Assembly: GCF_963675165.1 (NCBI RefSeq)
Contig: NC_087386.1
Span: forward strand, 2,544,169 to 2,608,168
Length of the DNA stretch: 64,000 nucleotides
Source: Halichondria panicea
Lineage: Eukaryota; Porifera; Demospongiae; Suberitida; Halichondriidae
Reading direction: 5' to 3'
In this document: piece by piece, positions 57,001-64,000 of the stretch
Numbering within the stretch: the first letter of the stretch is position 1
Layout of the letters: the number at the start of each line of letters is the position of its first letter
Program-made: the position numbers and the translations under genes
Notes under the pieces: generated by a model
Databases searched by the model: none
Told to the model about the DNA's origin: nothing
The model's input: the letters and a program-made list of their open reading frames with translations, nothing else

Positions 57001-60000
57001 ATGTCAAATTTGATCCAGCTGCCTCTCAAATTTATATATCAGCAGAATTACAAAGAACAATAAACTTCTTTAGTGGAATTATTTTGATTGATACTCCCAC
57101 CATTACTTTGATCGTCAACAAAGGGGATGTGAGTATTGAAATACTCGGCAATATCACTCTTGCTGGTACTCAGGTTGAAGTAAAGCTCACTTACTCTGCA
57201 GACACAGATCAGTTCAGCGTTTTCAGTGAATTTAGCTCTACCTCTCTTAGTATTGGAAAAATTCTTGACAATTTGACAGCTTTATCCCTCCCTCTGCCTA
57301 GTACGTTCAGCTCATCTCGACAAAGATTCAAAATTGCTGGTAATTTTAATGAACAATCTGATGGTACTGTGCTTATATCAGCTTCTATTGATTCTCTTAA
57401 TCGTGCATATCTGATCTTACAAAGAGACAACAATACACTAGACACGGCAATAGCTGTTGACTTCACTAGAATTGGTTTTAGCGAAATGATTCGTAGTGTG
57501 ACAGGACAAAACGTATTGTCAACTATAGTGCCTTCCATTGATTCAATAGTTGTTGCCGAGACAGGTTTGGCCATTTCAACAGGCTCGATTTCTTCAGAGT
57601 TAGTTCGTGAATGCTTCAATATTAGTCGAACACTACGTTGTTTTGGAACAACAATTCCCTTTGGTTCTTCTGGATTCTTTCGTTTTTCAAAGAGTATTAT
57701 TTTCCAGATTGTAAATCAGAAGAATAAGCCTTCATTCACTATCAAGAAAGGCTCCGTTAGCATAAGAGACCTATTGGAATTTTTTCCATTATTGGATGTA
57801 TCAAGTGTTCGAGTCCCTTCTGCCATTAAAGAGATTTTGAACATTGCTGTAAAAGATTTCGGGTTTAACCTTATTGAAGAGACAACTTTTATCACAATTG
57901 AGCTTGGTCGAACACTGGATTTCTTTAATGGGCTTATTTCAATGGATGCTCCGGTTATTACTCTAACTGTTGATGAAGGTGACGTGAACATTGAAATATT
58001 CGGTGAAATCACTCTTGCTGGTACTCGGGTTGAACTAAAGCTCACTTACTCTGCAGACACTGATCAGTTCAATGTTTTCAGTGAACTCAGTTCCACCTCT
58101 CTCAGTATTGAAAATGTTATTGAGGCACTAACAACCTTATCCCTGCCACTACCAAATAAGTTCAACTCTTCTCTGCAGACGTTTAAAATTGCTGGCACAG
58201 TTGATAGCCTATCAAATGGTGTTATTATCATATCGTCATCCATTAAAACGAAAAGTCGTGTTTTTCTGATATTAAAGAGAGATAACGGTACGCTAGAAAC
58301 AGCACTTGCGGTAGACTTTGCCGATGTTCTGATCAGTGATGTCATTTTGAGTGTGACTGGACAAGACGTGTCCTTGTTTCCACTCCTTGGAAGTCTCTTT
58401 CTTCCTGAGGTAGGCTTTGCCCTCTCCACTGGTTCTATTGTTTCTGACCTATTGTCTGAATGCTTCAATAGTAGCAAGATTTTGCAATGCTATGATGGTA
58501 CCATTCCAAATGGTGCTTCAGGATTTTTTCACCTTTCTGGAAATCTAATCAAAATTGATTATCGCAACACGATGGTTTCATTTCTAGTCAAGCAAGGTTC
58601 TTTCAGAACAGAAGATTTTTTACGGCTGTTGTCAATAGATTCGTCAAGAATACGACTTCCATCTGTAATTGGACGCATTCTCAACATCAACATCAAAGAT
58701 TTTGGATTAGACCTCATCAGTGAGACAATCTTCCTCACTATTCCATATGACAGGACAATAAATATTTTGAATGGGCTTATTTCAATTGATGCTCCAATTA
58801 TTACTCTGGTTGTCAACGAAGGTGATGTGAATATCGAAGTACTCGGTAACATCGCTCTTGCTGGTACTCAAGTTGAACTGAAACTCATTTACTCTGCAGA
58901 CACAGGTCAGTTCAGTGTTTTCAGTGATTTTAGCTCCTCCTCTCTCAGTTTTGCGAGCGTTGTTGAGGAATTGACAACCCTATCCCTGCCATTGCCTAGC
59001 AAGTTCAGTTCTACTCTACAAACATTCAAAATTGCTGGCACAGTTGATCAACGTGTTTCAAATGGCATTCTAGTCATATCTCTTTCCATTGGAAACCAAA
59101 ACCGTGCATTCCTGATTTTGAAGAATGAAAGTAACAAGTTTGAGACAACAATAGCACTCGATATTGTTGGTGTCATGCTCAGTGATGTGATTCAAAGTGT
59201 GAGTGGAAGGGATCTATCGTCTCTCCCATTTGTTGGTAGTGTGTCTCTCCCAAAAATGGGATTCGCTGTTTCTCCGAGCCTAATATCCTCTGAACTTCTA
59301 TTAGAATGCTTTAATAATACTTTCCTCCTCCAGTGCTATGGAGACACTATCCCAAAAGGTTATTCTGGCTTTGTTGATTTCGATTTTTCTGACGATGTTT
59401 ACAATATTACCTATTCGAATGAATTGATGACATTTACCACTAAAAATGGAGATTTGAATGTAAGAAATGTTCTTGATTTAGTACTTGCCCCTCTAGATAT
59501 TCTAAGAGTCAAAATTCCAAACTTCTTGGGAAACATTTTCGACACTGGCATTAATGATTTTGGTTTGGATTTATCGGAAAACAATATATTTGTTGATTTT
59601 GAGCTTGGCAGTATAAATCTTTTTGGTGGGCTTATACGAATATCAGCACCTTCAATTGCATTGAATGTGTCTCTTAATAACAGTAATGTTGCAGTTGAAG
59701 TTAGGAAAGGAGTTTTTGTTTTTGCTAGTGTGGAGTTTGATTTTCAAATAACTCAACAAAATGGCAAGTATGCCCTCAATGCTAACTGTGAAAATATATA
59801 ATTATCGTCACTGGTAGCAGGATTCTCGGCCAAGGTTCTACCAGCTGTATTGCAACCACTTACTCAAACATTGAATTTTCTCAACTTTGGAATTGTAGAT
59901 TTTAGTATGGTTTTACCACTGGATGCTAACTTTTCGCAAGTCTTCTTTTCTGGAAAACCCACAATTGCTGGCTATACGGTTGCTTGTATGACTGCTACAG

Positions 60001-62261
60001 TTGTTAAGGATCAATATGATAATGAGATTGATGTAGTGGTCGAATTAGACCTTGGCAGTGCTAACTTGGCTGGTGTCATTGGAGAAATAGCGCCTTTTGC
60101 ATCAAGTATCCTGAGGCTTTTACCGTTCCTGAATCAAGATGTCGATTTAGCATTGATAATGTCTCCAAAACATATAACAGATCTTAGTTTATCCAGAGGC
60201 AATGAACAACTAATCATAAATCAAGGCATCACTATAAAAGCTGAGATACCATTCCCCTCGAGCAGCTCCTGTGGTGCGGATCCATTTTGTAAATTTCTTA
60301 GTTTAATCCTTCCATCAGACACTGTTTTGTATTTGGATTCCACCATTATCAATACAAATGACTTTCAGTTAATAGCTAGCCTCACTGGGGATATAAGCTT
60401 AGGGGGGCTAACGATAACTCACGCAGGAATGGAGCTCAGAGTGAGTGATGAGCACACCAGCATTGGTATAATTGGAAAGATGTCACTACGAAATCCTAGG
60501 TTGGATTTTACAATCAGATTGTTTTTATCACAGACTGGCATGGTGCTAGAATTGACGGCTGCAGGCTGCTGGCGAGATGCACTTGGACTACCAATCAATA
60601 TCTGTAATGTACGTGGATCATTTGGAATTGGACCTGCTACTGGGATTACGGAGCTATCACTGGGAGGAGAGGTTCATTTAGGAGGAAAATGTGATGGGCA
60701 AGATCCATTAATAGCAATTGGATATGTCGGATTGAACACAGTGGAGCCTCAAAAGAACTACTACTATGCCAGTTTTCCTAATGGTTTAACAATTGACTCT
60801 CTCCTGCAGATCTTGTGTATTCCTATCAACTCCCTTCCGTCCCCGATTGCTAATACTGGATTTAAACCAGGATTTACCACTTCTTTTAATGGTAGTCCAC
60901 TTCCAAAAGTTTTTCCTGAAATCGATTTATATATTCCACCCGGATTCAATCTAAAGGGTGCTGTTAACATTTTCGGCTTTGAAGTGAAAGCAAATGTATC
61001 GATAAGTCCATCTGAAGGGATGTATGTATCTATTGAGCTTGAACCTCTCGAAGTTGGAAACCTTTTTCGCATGTATGCCTCTAGAAGTGATAGAACCCAT
61101 GGACCATATCTGACAGCAGACCTCAGAACTAATGTAGTACCAAAAGTGGAAGCTAGTGGCTACTTATATGTTCTTGGTTTTTCTGTTGAAGCAAGTTTGA
61201 CAATTACGAAAGAATCGATGTCAGCTACCATTGAAGGCCGCATTTTGAATATTGTTGATGCAGGAATAACTGTGACTGCTCCTGTCACAGGAATATTTTC
61301 ATCGGCAGAATTTGGAGTAAAAGGATATTTTAAAAACTCGTTTTTCAACCAAATTGAAAGTGCTATTGATAATGCTGCCGAAGGACTAGCTGATGTAACA
61401 GATGCAGCTGTGGGTGTCGCTCAAGCAGTGTTTGATACTGCAAGTGAAGTATTTGATAGTGCCTCAGATGGGCTAGCAGGTGCTAGACGGAGTGTGGATA
61501 GACTTCAAGGAAAATTCGACGGTGCTGTCAGAGAAGTGAACAGATTAATACGGAGAGTTGACAGTGTCTGTAGTACCCGAAGATGTGGATCAAGTAAGTT
61601 TAACTATAAGAATGGCAACGTATAATACTGATATGCAAATTACAATGTTTAGTTGAATTTTACAGATTGTTTAATTAAATTATGGATTGACTGTTTTATT
61701 TAATTTTCAGTTTGTGTCCCCGGTTGTGGCAGATGTAGCTGCAGTTGGAGGAGGTGTGGTTGTCATTGCTCAGGCTGCTACTCACGAATAACTGACCCTG
61801 TCTGTAAGGCTGTTAACGTAGCATGTGAGGTAGTTAAAGCTCCAATTAAGATATTATTGATTGCTGCCCGAGAAACAGTGAGGTTGGTTGGTAACAGTCT
61901 AGATATAGCCAAAGAAGCCTTTCGTGCGGCTGAGCGTATTGCTGATGCTGCAAGTCGTGGATTAACTCAAGCTTCTGATTCTTTGGAGGATGTTAAAGAT
62001 GCCTTCAGGGATGGCATAAGACTAATTGCTGAAATTGCCACTTATGGATTACAAAATCTTCTGGTAATTGAAGAAATAACATTCGAAGCATCACTAGGTA
62101 CTGCAAATCTTGGAAGATTTGAGATATCAGTCACTGTAGTAGTCCTCGGTAGCCGACAGACTCTCACACTGAGTATTGATCTCAACAATATTCTAAGGAC
62201 AATTACACGTCCTCTGGCTGGTCTGATTGGAAATAATAAACTTCTTAACAGCATTGGATAA
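54095..62261 (+). CDS. Giant secreted repeat protein of unknown family; one in-frame TAA
   Basis: Exons: 54095-54235 (signal peptide MNIKGLVLTCACTVFLSVGV..SAG), 54288-54435, 56014-61593, 61711-62261; GT-AG with matching phases, 2140 codons. Exon 3 holds four tandem repeats of about 283 residues (starting near 56410, 57260, 58115, 58960) plus a partial fifth. Each has LTTLSLPLPxKF, an ILxxDN..ETAIAVDF stretch, a Cys pair in ECFNxSxxLxCYG, then IPxGxxGFF, and ITLAGTQVELKLTYSADT. Many NxS/T sites fit a secreted glycoprotein. Then a non-repeat beta-rich region (about 59.85-61.3 kb), an Ala/Asp helical stretch (AVGVAQAVFDTASEVFDSAS), a Cys cluster CVPGCGRCSCSWRRCGCHCS split over the last intron, and a second helical stretch. 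A TAA at 59799-59801 interrupts the otherwise open frame (see finding). I do not recognise a named family. Confidence 0.75.
54687..55063. mobile_element. 377 bp DNA-transposon remnant in intron 2 of the secreted-protein gene
   Basis: Ends CAGTGGCGGATCCAGAGGG and TCTTAGATCCGCCACTG, flanked by TGTAG (54682-54686, 55064-55068). Inside, AACCCCCCTTT occurs twice. Non-coding; superfamily not determined. Confidence 0.75.
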
Positions 62262-62518
62262 ATCTCGACCTCTCTGTCTCTATATATATATAATTATATA
62301 TACACAAGAAAAATTTACTCTTATAGATCATATATTGATGCACACAACTGACATTTTGTAGCTATACAAGTATCGTTACACTATAGTGTTATGCCTATTA
62401 CCCTGTACGTATATGTATATACACCCCTGCTGACACAATATTAATTTTGTGCAAATTTTCTATATTAGATTGATATCAGAATCGAGTGCATGTTTGATTT
62501 TGGGGACCAAAACGGTTA
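62262..62518. other. Non-coding tail after the secreted-protein gene
   Basis: A+T-rich with a (TA)n run at about 62281-62300. It should contain the 3' UTR; no clear AATAAA chosen. Nothing else seen. Confidence 0.4.
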
Positions 62519-63718
62519 TGTATGTACAGCATCTGGCATTTGATCTAGACCAAGCTGTAAAGCTGTTAGTTATGCAAACTAAGGTACTCGCTATACCCAC
62601 TGCGTGTACTAGTACTAAAACGACTTCACTTGTGTACTGTAGCGCAATAGAATTTAGCATGGGAAAGTAGAGAATATGAAGAGAAACGAATAGCAATGCA
62701 GCTAGTGTAAAGTAACTGTTTACTTTAAAGACTCTGTAGTTTATTATTATTATTATTATTATTAAGACTTTACAGCCTGTAACGTGAGTGATATAAAAAC
62801 AAGTGATTGTTGTAGCAAAGACTATAGCTGACAGACTGTGCCGCATTGAGCGACACAGCTGGATAATTTAATGATTACATGTGAAGCTAGCTATAATTAC
62901 GTGTGTAGCATCTGTTGCATGGGCACATTAAGTGGTAGGTACATGGGATGTCAGAGACAAAGTTTTGTTTGAAGTGCTCCCAGAAGTAATGGTGGAGTGT
63001 ATTCTTTGTTGAAGTTAGTGGTGCGCTGATATCCATCAGCATAGTGGGCATCAAGTTCCATAACCTTGTGATACGATTGAGGTAGAAGTGTCTGCTTGCG
63101 CTGTAGTGATTGGCTTGTACAGTGAGTTTGTTGTTGCAACTGAAGCGGGTGCGACCAGTAACGAATTTTATGTGATCTCTTATGTTGAAGTTGTCCGAGG
63201 GTTCCTTTAGTGACTTTACTAGAAACATTATGTCCTGTATTTCAAACCAGTACATTAGAGGTAGTAGCTTCAAATCGGACAGCCTTGATCTGTATGAGCT
63301 TGAGTAATCATTGAGTATGAATTTGGTGGCTCTCCTCTGGATTCTTTCTAGTTTTTGAATGTCCTTGATCAAATTTGGTCTCCAGACTTGGGAGCAGTAG
63401 GTGACCTGGGATCTAACTAGTTTCCAAGCTTAGCGTCGGCTAACCATCCTAGCAGTGGGATAGCAATGCAAGTTAGACATAATAGTACTATTAGTAGACT
63501 ACTAGATAAAATTCTCCCTGGTATGAATATTTGAGGAACTTTTTGTCCCAAATCTGACACAAAAGACCACAAAGTTGCACTGATAAATGTAGTCCATAAT
63601 AGGACAAGAAATGCTCCTTTTGAATAGAAACACCTCACTCGATATATAGTTGCATATTTTTCTGCTCACTGGATTTGTATGGTACTCCCTTGAGCTGCTG
63701 CAGGTTAGTAGATTTCAT
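62519..63718 (-). pseudogene. POT transporter fragment P5, split by a LINE tail
   Basis: The 5' part (63424-63718) begins ATGAAATCTACTAAC with an inserted CTGC(A) that shifts the frame after the first codons. The second part (62519-62742) runs from YRVFKVNS to LGLDQMPDA and stops. The two are separated by the 62743-63417 insertion. Confidence 0.9.
62743..63417 (-). mobile_element. 5'-truncated non-LTR retrotransposon (LINE) with (TAA)n tail
   Basis: Minus-strand frame 62887-63372 (161 aa) is the region after the reverse transcriptase: KLERIQRRATKFIL, YRSRLSDLKLLPLMYW, ITRLWNLMP. The 3' tail is (TAA)n on the minus strand (62743-62764). Flanked by TAGTTT on both sides (62737-62742, 63418-63423); the uninterrupted POT sequence has one TAGTTT. 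The clade (CR1/L2-like) is a guess. Confidence 0.88.
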
Positions 63719-64000
63719 TCTTCAGTATAGATCTATACTGTTACTAATAAGATTTTATGTGGTTGATATAGAAACGCTTGTGAAATAGTTGATTATGAAC
63801 GAACAATGTTCAGTCCCAACGATAAGGATGATAAACATGTTGGTATAGATAATAAACATGGCGATATAAAAGTAATACCCGATGTTTCTGTTATGAAATA
63901 CATTTTACTCAGTCGATTACAGCTATATACACTGACACCGATGGTCATGAGATTGCCAAGATTCTAGAGGTGATACAACAGATACGTGTGTGCCATTATC
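63719..64000 (-). other. POT P5 upstream block
   Basis: Same conserved block as 50243-50540 and 31063-31370. Runs off the window edge. Confidence 0.55.

Noticed and set aside
57209-58852. Several minus-strand open frames of 90-137 aa inside the secreted-protein repeats
   Set aside because: Opposite a long repeated coding exon and recurring with the same period; shadows.
59786-59815. 30-nt GT...AG segment that would remove the in-frame TAA
   Set aside because: Far shorter than any other intron here and shorter than known spliceosomal minima; kept only as a remote option.
63020-63400. Viral polymerase-like frame
   Set aside because: The LERIQRRATKF and LLPL patterns and TSD identify a LINE tail, not a virus.

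Overview
This window is nuclear DNA from an early-branching animal, most probably a sponge (a demosponge is my inference). The evidence is animal genes with many short GT-AG introns, clear metazoan orthologues (CEP350, eIF2-alpha, STEEP1), about 60% A+T, and many short palindromic MITEs, including a TA-flanked family whose ends read CCGTATAGCG. I see no tRNA, rRNA, CRISPR or bacterial operon structure.

Left third (1-16.5 kb): a compact, ordinary, single-copy gene block. A STEEP1-like gene (minus strand, cut by the window edge) lies head to head with a 13-exon CEP350 orthologue (plus strand, about 2764 aa). 246 bp further on is a complete six-exon EIF2S1 (eIF2-alpha, 316 aa). I joined the exons by splice-site consensus, reading phase and recalled human protein sequence.

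Right two thirds (16.5-64 kb): a repeat-rich, recently duplicated array. Three unrelated gene families recur on the minus strand: (a) ISG12/IFI27-family small hydrophobic proteins with an added acidic exon (four loci); (b) an intronless Rab8-like GTPase with altered switch residues (five loci, one full length); (c) an intronless POT/SLC15-like 12-TM transporter (five loci plus two 3'-flank stubs, one intact). Between them lie decayed pieces of a fourth gene, a large secreted repeat protein whose main copy is on the plus strand at 54.1-62.3 kb (about 2139 codons, four ~283-residue repeats, one in-frame TAA). Two blocks (about 21.6-28.8 and 32.5-39.8 kb) are copies of each other. A third duplication carried the last exon of EIF2S1 plus an ISG12 gene to about 39.8-42.1 kb.

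Because the array is duplicated, one copy often shows the empty site for a transposon found in the other. This exposes several insertions: a 42-483 bp palindromic family (TAGCCTCG ends) with 9-bp target duplications, a related 769 bp element with an 11-bp duplication, a Harbinger-like MITE (TTA), a TTAA element, two CTCTG-ended elements with reciprocal empty sites, a CTAG-flanked piggyBac-like element inside one arm of a large fold-back palindrome, and a LINE tail inside a POT pseudogene.

The most interesting points are the ISG12-Rab-POT cassette array, the unnamed giant secreted protein with its single in-frame stop, the Rab with substitutions at both GTPase-critical positions, the repeated symmetric acidic exon in two ISG12 genes, and the 9-bp-TSD mini-element family. 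Functional links between cassette members are inference only.
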